NCBI RefSeq assembly: GCF_032681285.1
Contig: NZ_CP136336.1
Coordinates: 2,529,001-2,593,000, forward strand
From: Piscinibacter gummiphilus
Lineage (GTDB): Bacteria; Pseudomonadota; Gammaproteobacteria; Burkholderiales; Burkholderiaceae_C
DNA length: 64,000 nt
Reading direction: 5' to 3'
Shown: one piece after another, positions 29,377 through 37,753 of the stretch
How the letters are laid out: each line of letters opens with the position of its first letter
Position numbering within the stretch: position 1 is the first letter of the stretch
Translations under genes and position numbers: made by a program
The notes under the pieces: generated by a model
The model's input: the letters and a program-made list of their open reading frames with translations, nothing else
The model's database searches: none
What the model was told of the DNA's origin: nothing

Positions 29377-30846
29377 ATGGACTTCCGTCATCAGATCGCC
29401 GCAGCTGCGGCCTTGTCTTCCGTCACTGCCGATGCACTGGTGCTCGTGGTGGCGGGCGAGGCGGTCGATGCGTCGCTCGATGCGAAGCTCGCGTCGCCGC
29501 TGAACGACGCGCTGGCCCAGCAAGACTGGAAGCTCAAGTCAGGCAACAAGCTCTACCTGCATCGCCCGGCCGGCGTGAAGGCCGCGCGCGTGGTCGCCGT
29601 GGCCGCCGGCAAGGGTGGGGTGAAGGAATTCAAGTCGGCCGTGGCGGCCGGCGTGGGCCAGGTCAAGGGCCTGGGCGTGCGCCATGTGGCGGTCGCGCTC
29701 GTCGGCGGAGAACTCGACGATGCGCATGCAGAAGCCGCGGCCACCGCCACTGCCGATGCGGTCTACCAGTACCGCGACACCAAGCCCAGCGCGCAGCCGG
29801 CCCCGCTGGTCGACAAGCTCACGCTCCTCTGCACCAAGGCCCAGGCCAAGTCCGTGCAGGCCGGCCTGGAGCGCGGCCAGGCCATCGCGGCCGGCGTGAC
29901 CTTCGCCCGCAACCTGGCCAACCGCCCGGCCAACCACTGCACGCCCAGCTACCTGGCCGATCAGGCCAAGAAACTCGGCCGCACCCATGAACTCAAGGTC
30001 GAGGTGCTCGACCGGAAAGATGTCGAGAAGCTCGGCATGGGCTCCTTCCTTGCGGTGGCCCAGGGCTCGCACGAGCCCTTGAAGTTCATCGTCGCCCGCT
30101 ACCACGGCGCGGCCAAGACCGAGGCGCCCGTCGTGCTCGTGGGCAAGGGCATCACCTTCGACACCGGTGGCATTTCCATCAAGCCCGCGGCCGGCATGGA
30201 CGAGATGAAGTTCGACATGGGCGGCGCGGCGAGTGTGCTCGGCACCCTGCGCGCTGTCGCCGAACTCAAGCCCAAGCTCAACCTGGTGGTGATCGTGCCG
30301 GCCTGCGAGAACATGCCCGACGGCCGCGCCATCAAGCCGGGTGACGTCGTCACGAGCATGTCGGGTCAGACCATCGAGATCCTGAACACCGATGCCGAAG
30401 GCCGGCTGATCCTGTGCGATGCGCTCACCTATGCCGAGCGCTTCAAGCCGGCCGCCGTGGTCGATGTGGCCACGCTCACGGGCGCATGCGTGGTCGCGCT
30501 CGGCAACCTCAACACCGGCCTTTTCTCGCCAGACGACGCGCTCGCCGACGACCTGCTCGCCGCCAGCCGCGCCGCGCTCGACCCGGCCTGGCGCATGCCG
30601 CTCGACGATGAATACGCCGAAGGCTTGAAGAGTAACTTCGCCGACATCGGCAACGTCGGCCCCCGCGAAGGCGGTGCGATCACTGCCGCGATGTTCCTCA
30701 AGAAGTTCACCGGCAAGTACCGCTGGGCCCACCTCGACATCGCCGGCACCGCCTGGAAGTCCGGCACGGCCAAGGGCTCGACCGGCCGGCCGGTGCCCTT
30801 GCTGACGCACTTCGTGCTGGCGTTTGCCTCGCGACAGGCGGGTTGA
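29377..30846 (+). CDS. pepA: Leucyl aminopeptidase (cytosol aminopeptidase)
   Basis: PepA is a hexameric two-metal aminopeptidase of family M17 that removes N-terminal residues from peptides. In some bacteria it also binds DNA as a regulator or recombination cofactor. The protein has 489 residues. The C-terminal catalytic half shows GKGITFDTGGISIKPAAGMDEMKFDMGGAASV (Lys and metal-binding Asp), the NTDAEGRLIL signature with the metal-binding Asp and Glu, and DIAGTAW near the end. It lies upstream of holC, the usual neighbour of pepA in proteobacteria. Confidence 0.96.
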   Translation: MDFRHQIAAAAALSSVTADALVLVVAGEAVDASLDAKLASPLNDALAQQDWKLKSGNKLYLHRPAGVKAARVVAVAAGKGGVKEFKSAVAAGVGQVKGLGVRHVAVALVGGELDDAHAEAAATATADAVYQYRDTKPSAQPAPLVDKLTLLCTKAQAKSVQAGLERGQAIAAGVTFARNLANRPANHCTPSYLADQAKKLGRTHELKVEVLDRKDVEKLGMGSFLAVAQGSHEPLKFIVARYHGAAKTEAPVVLVGKGITFDTGGISIKPAAGMDEMKFDMGGAASVLGTLRAVAELKPKLNLVVIVPACENMPDGRAIKPGDVVTSMSGQTIEILNTDAEGRLILCDALTYAERFKPAAVVDVATLTGACVVALGNLNTGLFSPDDALADDLLAASRAALDPAWRMPLDDEYAEGLKSNFADIGNVGPREGGAITAAMFLKKFTGKYRWAHLDIAGTAWKSGTAKGSTGRPVPLLTHFVLAFASRQAG

Positions 30847-30861
30847 CGTCTCGTTCGAGCC

Positions 30862-31305
30862 GTGACCGAGGTCAGCTTCCATTTCAATGTGCCCGATCGC
30901 ATGGCCTATGCGTGCCGCCTGCTGCGCAAAGCGGTGCGCCGTGGCGCCAAAGTGGTGGTCAGCGCACCAGGAGACGTTCTCGCGCGCTTCGACAAGCAAC
31001 TCTGGGTCTTCGAGCCGCTCGACTTCGTGCCGCACGTTTATGCGCGGACTGGCCAGGAGCCTGCGGCACGCCTGCGCGACACCCCGGTGTGGTTGAGCGA
31101 GCAGGTGCGCGAAGCACCCCACCATGAGGTGCTGCTCAACCTCGGCAACGAGCTGGTCGACGGCTTCGAGGGCTTCGCGCGCGTGATCGAGTTGGTCTCG
31201 CACGACGGCGAAGACCGCCAGGCCGGCCGTGCCCGCTGGAAACACTACAGCGACCGTGGCTATGAGATCACCCGCCACGATGTCGCCCAGGAAGCGCAGC
31301 CGTGA
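30862..31305 (+). CDS. holC: DNA polymerase III chi subunit
   Basis: HolC (chi) links the clamp loader to single-stranded DNA-binding protein during replication. The protein has 147 residues with EVSFHFNVPDRMAYACRLLRKAVRRGAKVVV, LWVFEPLDFVPH and NLGNELVDGFEGFARVIELVS, the usual chi pattern. The start is ATG 30901 or an upstream start; the reading used here begins at GTG 30862 (MTEVSFHF). It follows pepA by 15 bases and its stop codon overlaps the next gene in a GTGA. Confidence 0.92.
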   Translation: MTEVSFHFNVPDRMAYACRLLRKAVRRGAKVVVSAPGDVLARFDKQLWVFEPLDFVPHVYARTGQEPAARLRDTPVWLSEQVREAPHHEVLLNLGNELVDGFEGFARVIELVSHDGEDRQAGRARWKHYSDRGYEITRHDVAQEAQP

Positions 31306-31763
31306 AGCCGAACGCCCCGCCGCCACAACCGCCGCAGCGTGTCCCGGTGCTCACCGAGGTCGTGGTGCTGCCCAAGACGCAGCCCGTGGTCGAAGACGAT
31401 GAATTCCCGCCGCTGCCGCTCGACCCTGCGTTCGCTGCGACGGCACCCACGCCGCTCGGCCGCCCTGAGCGAGCGGCGGTGGTGCCGGCTGCAGCCGTGG
31501 CACCGGCGCCGGCTCCGCTACCTACCCCGTCAGCGCCGGCCGCTGTCGTCGACGAGGCCCGAGTGGTGCAGCGCGTGCTCGCCGATCTCGACAAGCAGCT
31601 TGACCTGATGTTCGAGCACCGCCTGCGTGAGTCGCTCTCGCCGGTGCTTGCTCGGATGACCGACAGCCTGGTGCGTGAGATGCGCGCGCAGCTCGCTGCC
31701 AACCTGCGTGAGATGGTCGCCCGGGCCGTGTCGCTCGAACTCGACCGGCTGCAAAAGCGCTGA
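31302..31763 (+). CDS. Small Pro/Ala-rich protein coupled to holC
   Basis: This is a 153-residue protein of unknown function. It has a proline- and alanine-rich N-terminal half (about 1-85) and an amphipathic helical C-terminal half (about 88-152: VVQRVLADLDKQLDLMFEHRLRESLSPVLARM and onwards) that looks able to form a coiled coil. The start is GTG 31302, overlapping the holC stop codon as GTGA. The position after holC is conserved in related Burkholderiales, to my recollection. No signal peptide is present. Confidence 0.75.
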   Translation: MKPNAPPPQPPQRVPVLTEVVVLPKTQPVVEDDEFPPLPLDPAFAATAPTPLGRPERAAVVPAAAVAPAPAPLPTPSAPAAVVDEARVVQRVLADLDKQLDLMFEHRLRESLSPVLARMTDSLVREMRAQLAANLREMVARAVSLELDRLQKR

Positions 31764-31911
31764 GCCGAGAGGCCCGCGTGGCGGGTGTTTTAGAGCAACA
31801 CCTCGTATTGCTTTTTCGCCGGGATTCGAGATCATGGCGGCCTGTCTGAGACAGCAGGCATAGGCACAAGCTTTGCTCATCAGCTTTCCCAACCCTCAAG
31901 GAAACACTTAT

Positions 31912-33126
31912 ATGAAGAGATCGACCTTTGCGCTCTCCGCGATGGCCACCGTCGCCCTCGTGATGTTGTCGGCCTGCGGCAAGAAGCAAGAAGCCGCCGC
32001 ACCGGCTGCGTCGGCACCCGCCTCGGCCCCCGCTGCCGCTGCCGCCACCGACTCGTCGGTGATCAAGATCGGCCACGTCGCACCCACCAGCGGCGCCATC
32101 GCCCACCTCGGCAAGGACAACGAGTACGGCGCGCGCATGGCCATCGACGAGCTGAACGCCAAGGGCGTGACGATCGGCGGCAAGAAGGTCACGTTCGAGC
32201 TGGTCGCCGAAGACGACGCAGGCGACCCCAAGCAAGGCACGGCCGCGGCACAGAAGCTGGTCGACTCCAAGGTCAACGGCGTGGTCGGCCACCTGAACTC
32301 CGGCACCTCGATCCCGGCCTCCAAGATCTACAGCGACGCCGGCATTCCGCAGATCTCGCCCTCGGCGACCAACCCCAAGTTCACCCGCCAGGGCTTCAAG
32401 ACCACCTTCCGCGTGGTGGCTGATGACGTGCACCTCGGCGGCACGCTCGGCAAGTACTCCATCGCCCAGCTCAAGGGCAAGTCGATCGCCGTGATCGACG
32501 ACCGCACCGCTTACGGGCAGGGTGTGGCCGAAGAGTTCGAGAAGGGCGTGGCGGCCGCAGGCGGCAAGGTCGCGGCTCATGAGTTCACCACCGACAAGGC
32601 AACCGACTTCACCGCCATCCTGACCAAAGTGAAGGCCGTCAAGCCCGACGTCGTGTTCTACGGCGGCATGGACGCGGTGGCCGGCCCGATGATCCGCCAG
32701 GCCAAGCAGCTGGGCATCAAGGCCAAGTTCATGGGCGGCGACGGCATCTGCACGGGCGAGTTGCCCAAGCTGGCCGGCGGTGCGATGGCTGATGGCCAAG
32801 TGGTGTGCGCTGAGGCCGGTGGTGTCGAAGGCGAACAGAAGGCCGGTCTGGAAGAGTTCAAGACCAAGTTCAAGGCCAAGTTCAACACCGACGTGCAGAT
32901 CTACGCACCGTATGTGTACGACGCCGTGAACGTGATGGTCGCCGCGATGGTCAAGGCCGACTCGGCCGACCCCGCCAAGTACCTGCCCGAGCTGGCCAAG
33001 ACGGCCGACTTCAAGGGCGTGACCGGCACCATCTCGTTCGACGAGAAGGGCGACGTGAAGAACGGTGCGCTGACGCTCTACACCTACAAGGGTGAGAAGC
33101 GCGAGCAGATCGCCGTGGTGCGCTGA
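31912..33126 (+). CDS. Branched-chain amino-acid ABC transporter substrate-binding lipoprotein (LivK-like)
   Basis: This periplasmic binding protein has 404 residues. A lipoprotein signal ends at the lipobox LSAC (Cys about 19), and a Ala/Pro-rich spacer follows. The two-lobed type I receptor domain has VIKIGHVAPTSGAIAHLGKDNEYGARMAIDELNAKG, NGVVGHLNSGTSIPASKIYSDAGIPQIS and YAPYVYDAVNVMVAAM. These match LivJ/LivK-type leucine, isoleucine and valine receptors. ATG 31912 is chosen over the upstream frame start because AAGGAAAC stands just ahead of it. No permease or ATPase genes follow, so its partners must lie elsewhere. A strong terminator follows the stop codon. Confidence 0.92.
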   Translation: MKRSTFALSAMATVALVMLSACGKKQEAAAPAASAPASAPAAAAATDSSVIKIGHVAPTSGAIAHLGKDNEYGARMAIDELNAKGVTIGGKKVTFELVAEDDAGDPKQGTAAAQKLVDSKVNGVVGHLNSGTSIPASKIYSDAGIPQISPSATNPKFTRQGFKTTFRVVADDVHLGGTLGKYSIAQLKGKSIAVIDDRTAYGQGVAEEFEKGVAAAGGKVAAHEFTTDKATDFTAILTKVKAVKPDVVFYGGMDAVAGPMIRQAKQLGIKAKFMGGDGICTGELPKLAGGAMADGQVVCAEAGGVEGEQKAGLEEFKTKFKAKFNTDVQIYAPYVYDAVNVMVAAMVKADSADPAKYLPELAKTADFKGVTGTISFDEKGDVKNGALTLYTYKGEKREQIAVVR

Positions 33127-33151
33127 GCTTTCAGTTCAGGGCAAAAGAAAA

Positions 33152-33174
33152 GGGCGCCGCGAGGCGCCCTTTTT
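33152..33174 (+). terminator. Terminator after the binding-protein gene
   Basis: GGGCGCC (33152-33158), a GCGA tetraloop and GGCGCCC (33163-33169) are followed by five T. This is a textbook factor-independent terminator and marks the last clear backbone element before the island. Confidence 0.9.
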
Positions 33175-33489
33175 CATGTCTGGCGGGAGGGCGGCGTCCA
33201 CATGTCAGCGGCTATGGCGCATCAATGCTTGATTCCGGCCGCCCTGAGGGATTCGCATACCCCGATCCGTACCCCACGCATCGGAGCCCTTAGATGGGCT
33301 CGGGTGTGGACTGCCCAAAGGTGGCCACACGACCACGGTCGTCTCAAGAATCGTCGCGATGACGCAACTGAGCCCGGGTTTTCCGCGCCCCCGCGGCGGG
33401 GGGCATGGCCGACCTGTGTCGCTCGACTCGGCTAACCTGTCGCCCACAGGGAGCGGCGACGTCGCCGCCATGATGGATTCGGAGGACCG
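33175..33489. other. 315-base gap: left junction region of the island
   Basis: No credible gene is seen. The small frames here are GC-shadow readings. A TGGCGGGAGGGCGG at 33181-33194 resembles the tRNA-Ser 3' end on the other side of the island (TGGCGGAGAGGGCGG at 45579-45593), with one base missing. Base composition falls at the end of this stretch, toward the first cargo gene. Confidence 0.5.
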
Positions 33490-34494
33490 ATGGCCAGCGC
33501 AGCCCAAGTAAAGCAAATCACAGAACTAGCGGGAGTGATCACCGATACACCGATTCGGGATCTGGTAAGCCAGCCGGCAAAGTGGGGCAGCATCAACTTT
33601 GAAGGTGCCACAACAGACCTCGAACTCATCTTTGGCCTGTGCAAGCATCTGAAAGAGCTACCGATCGAGATCCTGCCCCCACCAGTTGCGGACAGCTTTA
33701 CTCAGGTCCTCGGCGTTGTGCGCGATGCAGTAGCCGCCATCAAAGGCTTCAGCTTGGAGATGTCCAACCCAGCTGGCCAGCGTGACTCAATGGTCCAGTC
33801 ACTACATGGAGCAGCCGAGCAACTTCTCATGACGGTTCAAAGTTGGATCGCCTTTCTGGCTTACCAGAAAGGTGATGTGCAAAAGAACATTGAGGCGCTC
33901 AGCTCAGCTGTTGGTCAGGCATCAGACATCCTCGATGACGCGAAGGGTGATGTCGAGCAAAAGAAGACTGAGATCGCGGGAATCGTGACTGCAGCTCGAG
34001 AGGCATCGGCAAGCGCTGGCGTCGGCGTGTTCACGAGTGACTTTGCGGGTGAAGCCACATCGCTTGAGGACGAAGCGAAGGGGTGGCTGAAGGCTACCGG
34101 CGGTTTCGCTGCCGCGACTATGGCGGTAGCAGTCGGATCGGGCTTGTTTCATGTAGACCCAGCCGCAACAAATGCGCAAGTACTTCAGTTCATGACCTCA
34201 AAGATTGTTCTGCTCGTTGCGCTTCTAACTGCGACGATTTGGTGCGGGCGACTGTACAAAGCGACCAAACATCAAGCGTCGTCAAACAGGCACAGGGCGA
34301 ACTCGCTGAAGACGTTCCAAGCCTTCATCAAGGCTGCGAGCGACGATGCAACGCGAAACGCCGTCCTGATCGAAACGACGCGATCGATATTCGCAGCATC
34401 ACCGAGCGGATACCTTGAAACTTCGGAGCCGGCGGCGGACACAAGTACCAAGGTGCTTGAGATCATCAAAGGTAGTGCTAGCGCTAAACCGTAG
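33490..34494 (+). CDS. Two-helix membrane protein of unknown function (island cargo)
   Basis: I do not recognise the family of this 334-residue protein. Residues 1-200 are mostly helical with a probable coiled-coil at about 125-175. Two membrane helices follow at about 204-221 and 237-253, with a short periplasmic loop (HVDPAATNAQ). The soluble C-terminal tail has RHRANSLKTFQAFIKAASDDATRNAVLIETTRSIF, a pattern that looks conserved in shape. GGAGG stands five bases before the ATG, so the start is firm. The gene is visibly poorer in GC than the backbone. The layout of a large cytoplasmic helical part and a helix pair resembles membrane effectors of defence systems, but this is only inference. 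Confidence 0.75.
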   Translation: MASAAQVKQITELAGVITDTPIRDLVSQPAKWGSINFEGATTDLELIFGLCKHLKELPIEILPPPVADSFTQVLGVVRDAVAAIKGFSLEMSNPAGQRDSMVQSLHGAAEQLLMTVQSWIAFLAYQKGDVQKNIEALSSAVGQASDILDDAKGDVEQKKTEIAGIVTAAREASASAGVGVFTSDFAGEATSLEDEAKGWLKATGGFAAATMAVAVGSGLFHVDPAATNAQVLQFMTSKIVLLVALLTATIWCGRLYKATKHQASSNRHRANSLKTFQAFIKAASDDATRNAVLIETTRSIFAASPSGYLETSEPAADTSTKVLEIIKGSASAKP

Positions 34495-34537
34495 CCTCAT
34501 CGAGGGGACTAGCTCGAGACAACATGGGAGCACTGGA

Positions 34538-34990
34538 ATGTTGCGAGTAGTTTGGATTTGGGCTTCAGCGGCCTTGCTGGCGCTGGTTACGGGCTGCGCA
34601 TCGACGCAAAGCCAAGTGTCGCCTGGCGCGAACTTGAAGAGCTACAAGCAGGTCTTCATTGAGCAGCCCGCAGAGGACAAGTGGGCGATCTATCCAGCGC
34701 TGTTTGCCGAGCTCACCGACATGGGAATGGTCGTCGTCGGGAAGCCGTTCTCCGACCCCAAAGAGACTGACCTGATCGTGAAGTTCAGCTACGAAACTGG
34801 CTGGGACCTCACACAGTATCTGCATTCATTCCAATTCCAGTTCATCGAGGCGCAGTCGGGGCGCATCGTCGCTTTGCAGTCCTTTCACTCGAAGGGAATC
34901 TGGCTTGGTGTCCGCGATGGCCGATTGAAGGCCGCCTTCAACGAGCTGAGAGAGAAGAACGGCTATCCACCGACAAAGCAATTTCCGTAG
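34538..34990 (+). CDS. Predicted lipoprotein, DUF-like (island cargo)
   Basis: This predicted 150-residue protein has a lipoprotein signal (MLRVVWIWASAALLALVTGC, lipobox VTGC with Cys20). The mature part has KSYKQVFIEQPAEDKWAIYPALFAELTDMGMVVVGKPFSDPKETDLIVKF, like small lipoproteins that resemble the DUF4136 type. ATG 34538 is chosen because it gives the signal peptide; the frame continues upstream to 34415 without sense. It is 43 bases after the membrane protein gene on the same strand and of similar low GC. Its function is unknown. Confidence 0.75.
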   Translation: MLRVVWIWASAALLALVTGCASTQSQVSPGANLKSYKQVFIEQPAEDKWAIYPALFAELTDMGMVVVGKPFSDPKETDLIVKFSYETGWDLTQYLHSFQFQFIEAQSGRIVALQSFHSKGIWLGVRDGRLKAAFNELREKNGYPPTKQFP

Positions 34991-35032
34991 TCGACGAGCC
35001 GGCCGCGGGAGGCAGCGGCTAGAGGAGGCGGT

Positions 35033-35551
35033 ATGTTCGATGTGAACAGCGTGCCAGAGAGCCCGACGGATCAAGTGCTCGACTGGCTCCGAACCAGTCC
35101 GAAGACGAGGGTGTCCTCGTCAAGAGAGCACGCGAAGGGAAAGTTCACTGAGCGCCAATACGAGTGCGTGAGCGATGGCAACCCGGCAATTCGCTTCCGA
35201 GTCTTTGTCTCGTGGAATACGCGATACCCGCGGGTCTCTTTCTCCGCTGGCCTGCAAGCATTGCTGCCAAAGCGCAGCATCACGCTTTGCCGCTACAACG
35301 CGGGCGGGCACCTTCACACGAATCGTATCGAGAAGAACTGCCTTCGCAATGTGGCGCACATTCACCGTGCCACCCAGCGGTACATGGAATCTGGCGCCGA
35401 TGCGGAAGGCTATGCCGAGGAAACGGACCGCTACTTGGACGTCGAGACGGCATTGCGCTGCCTAGTCAAAGACTGCAACATCAGGGGCATCTTGAAGGAT
35501 GACCCAGATGGCTCCGTAAGATCGACGCCAGACCTGTTTGACCCGTCGTGA
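35033..35551 (+). CDS. Unknown protein coupled to a DUF1828 protein (island cargo)
   Basis: This 172-residue soluble protein has no family I can name with certainty. Visible features are a [18 protein letters not shown]-terminus, a strand-rich centre ([21 protein letters not shown]) and a His/Asn-rich stretch [24 protein letters not shown], followed by an acidic helical end. AGAGGAGGC stands upstream of the ATG. Its stop codon overlaps the GTG start of the DUF1828 gene (GTGA), so the two are made together and may form a two-part system. Confidence 0.7.
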
Positions 35552-36321
35552 ACTCGCCCACCGAACTCCAGCACCTGCTTTGTCAGCAATGGTGCGCCAG
35601 CGCAGACGTCTCCAACGACGATGCCGGCTTGCGCGTGTCTTTGCCAATGATTGAAGGCGATGGCGATCACGTCACGCTGTGGGTCCAACCCGAGCCGGGC
35701 GGCTGGGTTGTGCGCGACCTTGGCACAACACTCATGCGCATGTCCTACGGCATGGACACCGATTTGCTTGAAGATGGCCAGCGCGCGCGAGTGGTCGAAT
35801 CGATCCTGGGCAGCGCAGACGTGTCGCTAGAGGATGGCGAGTTGCTCGCAAGGGTTCCTGAGGGAGGCTTGGGCCTCGCAATGATGCAGATGGGCCAAGC
35901 AGTTCTCAGGCTGCGCGACGTGCAGCTCTGGAACAAGTCTAGGGTCGCGACAACCTTCTACGAAGACCTAGCGCAGCGTCTGAATGCGCTTGCCGGAGGT
36001 GTTCGCCTTGAGCGCAACTACGTCGTGCCACAGATTGCGGACGCAGCAAGCTACCCGGTTGACTTCGCGTTCTTGACCGAGGGGCTGCCCTTGTACGTCT
36101 TTGGCGTCCCGACCAACGACAAGGCGAAGCTGGCGACCATCATCCTCCAGCATCTGCAGCAATCTCATCACGCCTTCAATTCGCTCGTGGTGGCGGCGGA
36201 TCTGGAAGCTTTGTCGAAAGGCGACCGGAAGCGCCTCATCAATGCAGCAAACGACGTCGTCACCAGCCTAGACGAAACAGACGCCTTAGCCCGAAAGGTG
36301 CGAGCGCGCATCGCAGCCTAG
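35548..36321 (+). CDS. DUF1828/DUF1829 domain protein (island cargo)
   Basis: This 257-residue protein of unknown function starts at GTG 35548, overlapping the previous stop. The N-terminal half ([40 protein letters not shown]) fits the DUF1828 pattern. The C-terminal half ([32 protein letters not shown]) fits DUF1829. This domain pair is typical of accessory and phage-like regions in many bacteria and has no assigned role that I know. It ends with a terminator about 28 bases downstream. The domain naming is from pattern recall and should be checked. Confidence 0.75.
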
Positions 36322-36348
36322 GCACCGAGCCCGCCCATCCGCCCACCA

Positions 36349-36371
36349 AGCCCGCCGCGAGCGGGCTTTTT
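36349..36371 (+). terminator. Terminator after the DUF1828 gene
   Basis: AGCCCGC (36349-36355) and GCGGGCT (36361-36367) form a 7-bp stem with a 5-base loop, followed by four further T. It closes the rightward cargo unit. Confidence 0.85.
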
Positions 36372-36430
36372 CACGCCCTTTCGGGTGCCCACCCCAGTGC
36401 GATAGCACCGCAGCCCGCCCGGTCGAACAA

Positions 36431-36456
36431 TCCCGCCACCAACAAGGAGGGCGGGA
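36431..36456 (+). promoter_or_regulatory. Hairpin around the ribosome site of the 62-residue gene
   Basis: TCCCGCC (36431-36437) can pair with GGCGGGA (36450-36456). The strong Shine-Dalgarno AAGGAGG (36444-36450) lies largely in the loop and the start codon's A is in the stem. It could modulate translation; this is only a structural reading. Confidence 0.35.
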
Positions 36457-36644
36457 TGAACGAATGGCTGGAACAAGCCGCTAAGGGCCTCAAGGCATGG
36501 GCGCCTCTGCTCGATGACAAAGGCGCGCTAGAGATCGCGCAGGAGCTCTACATGGCGTGGGGGAACGACACACCCGGCATCGCTCTGAGGAAGTTTCTGC
36601 ACGAGGTGCCGGTGGACTGGAACCAGATGCCCGAGCTGGCTTAG
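36456..36644 (+). CDS. Small protein of unknown function
   Basis: This is a 62-residue acidic helical protein (MNEWLEQAAKGLKAWAPLLDDKGALEIAQELYMAWG and onward). AAGGAGGGCGGG just ahead of the ATG is one of the best ribosome sites in the window, which supports a real gene. It runs opposite to the long leftward unit whose last gene begins 20 bases past its end. No family is recognised. Confidence 0.6.
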   Translation: MNEWLEQAAKGLKAWAPLLDDKGALEIAQELYMAWGNDTPGIALRKFLHEVPVDWNQMPELA

Positions 36645-36663
36645 CGACGCCTGACCAGTTCCA

Positions 36664-37059
36664 TCACCGCATCGAGCGGCAACGGCTCATCCGCCGGCTG
36701 GCAGATGCGACGAGCTCGTCAGCCACGCTCGTGCGCTGAACCGCCGCTGCGGCGCGGTCCTTCCCGCCGAGCAAACGGGCAAGCCGGTCGATCTCGGGCC
36801 TCAGTTCTCGATCCTTCGAGGCTGCGCTGTTGAGGATGTAGCGTGCATTCGTCGCCGCTTGGCCAGTCTGGTTCAGTCGATCGGTTGCCTCCTGGCGCTC
36901 CTGGTCATTCAGTTGACGCCCGCGGAAGGCTTGCTTCGCATCCTCATGAGCAGCTTCGGCAGCAGAAGCTGCATGCTGTGCCGACTTGAGGCCGACGGCG
37001 GCCGCACGTGCCCGCAGATCAGCCAGTTTCGTCCTGAGGGTCTCTTCGGTCAGTGGCAT
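36664..37059 (-). CDS. Small helical protein of unknown function
   Basis: This is a 131-residue, mostly helical, Ala/Arg-rich protein (TLRTKLADLRARAAAVGLKSAQHAA; RPEIDRLARLLGGKDRAAAAVQ). It has no recognised domain and is the last gene of the leftward unit. ATG 37059 has AAGGCGAG upstream. In-frame starts at 37086 and 37089 overlap the preceding gene further and have no ribosome site. The C-terminal tail is basic (SRRMSRCRSMR). Confidence 0.6.
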   Translation of the reverse strand: MPLTEETLRTKLADLRARAAAVGLKSAQHAASAAEAAHEDAKQAFRGRQLNDQERQEATDRLNQTGQAATNARYILNSAASKDRELRPEIDRLARLLGGKDRAAAAVQRTSVADELVASASRRMSRCRSMR

Positions 37060-37393
37060 TGGTGAACTCGCCTTGTTGGGATTCATCAATGCTGCGGAGG
37101 CCGTTTGCCAACTCAGGGCCTGAAATGGCAGAACTTCGCGGCCCGAGATCCAACGCTGCGCTAATTACGCGGTACGCGGTTCGCTCGGACATTCCTTGCG
37201 CCACCAAGCGACCACAGACTCGGACGCGCGGCATGCTGGCCTCCAGCATCTGCAACGCCGCGCGGACCGCGATCAGGTGCTCCAGGTCTCGCAACGCGGC
37301 GCGATGGCCGATCTGCTGGACGAAGCGGCGCGTCGTCTCTTCGCCGGTCAGGTCGAGCATCTCCGACAGGACCGCGGCCGATCGGTCATCCAT
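37019..37393 (-). CDS. Unknown phage-region protein
   Basis: This 124-residue protein starts at ATG 37393 and overlaps the upstream gene by 8 bases. The middle has IGHRAALRDLEHLIAVRAALQMLEASMPRVRVCGRLVAQGMSERTAYRVISAAL, a helical stretch ending in a helix-turn-helix-like segment (GMSERTAYRVISAAL). It may be a small DNA-binding protein. No name can be given. Confidence 0.6.
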   Translation of the reverse strand: MDDRSAAVLSEMLDLTGEETTRRFVQQIGHRAALRDLEHLIAVRAALQMLEASMPRVRVCGRLVAQGMSERTAYRVISAALDLGPRSSAISGPELANGLRSIDESQQGEFTNATDRRDPQDETG

Positions 37394-37628
37394 GGCCGCG
37401 CCTGCCTGGGTGCCGCGCAGCCTCGATCGCCGCCTCCGTGTATCGCTCGCTGCACGCATGGGCTTGAAGCACCAAAGCTGCCGACGCGCACAAGGCATTG
37501 AACATCGCTTCGGCGAAGACGGGCGGCAGTAGCGCCGAGTGTTCTTGCAAGGCGTCGCCAGCTTGAACGATGGCGGCCATCAGATCTCGGGCGGGCGAGC
37601 CTTCCTGAAGCTCAAGGAACGTGCTCAT
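37386..37628 (-). CDS. Unknown small helical protein
   Basis: This 80-residue protein starts at ATG 37628 (MSTFLELQEGSPARDLMAAIVQAGDALQEHS). It is helical, with no recognised family. It overlaps the start of the next gene by 8 bases, consistent with a shared transcript, and lies between the terminase-small-like gene and two other unknown small genes. Confidence 0.6.
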   Translation of the reverse strand: MSTFLELQEGSPARDLMAAIVQAGDALQEHSALLPPVFAEAMFNALCASAALVLQAHACSERYTEAAIEAARHPGRRGHG

Positions 37629-37753
37629 GGTTTCGCTGCGCCAAGAAAAAGCCCTCGGCAAACGCGCGAGGGCTGAAGGGGCAGAAGCCCCGAGGAAGAC
37701 CCCCCGACGCACAGCGGCGGGTGTTGCCAGTCTACGGAGGCGATCAACATCGC

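Noticed and set aside
31818..31830. CGGGATTCGA match to the tRNA-Ser T-loop, near the LivK gene
   Set aside because: It is only about ten bases, inside a normal backbone gap, and lies before a backbone gene and its terminator, so it is not a good attachment site.
33205..33516. Possible gene in the left-junction gap
   Set aside because: Low-complexity Pro/Arg/Ser reading with no ribosome site; treated as non-coding.
33490..36321. Calling the left cargo a named defence system
   Set aside because: No protein matches a defence family I can name with confidence. The link is only location, GC and gene coupling.
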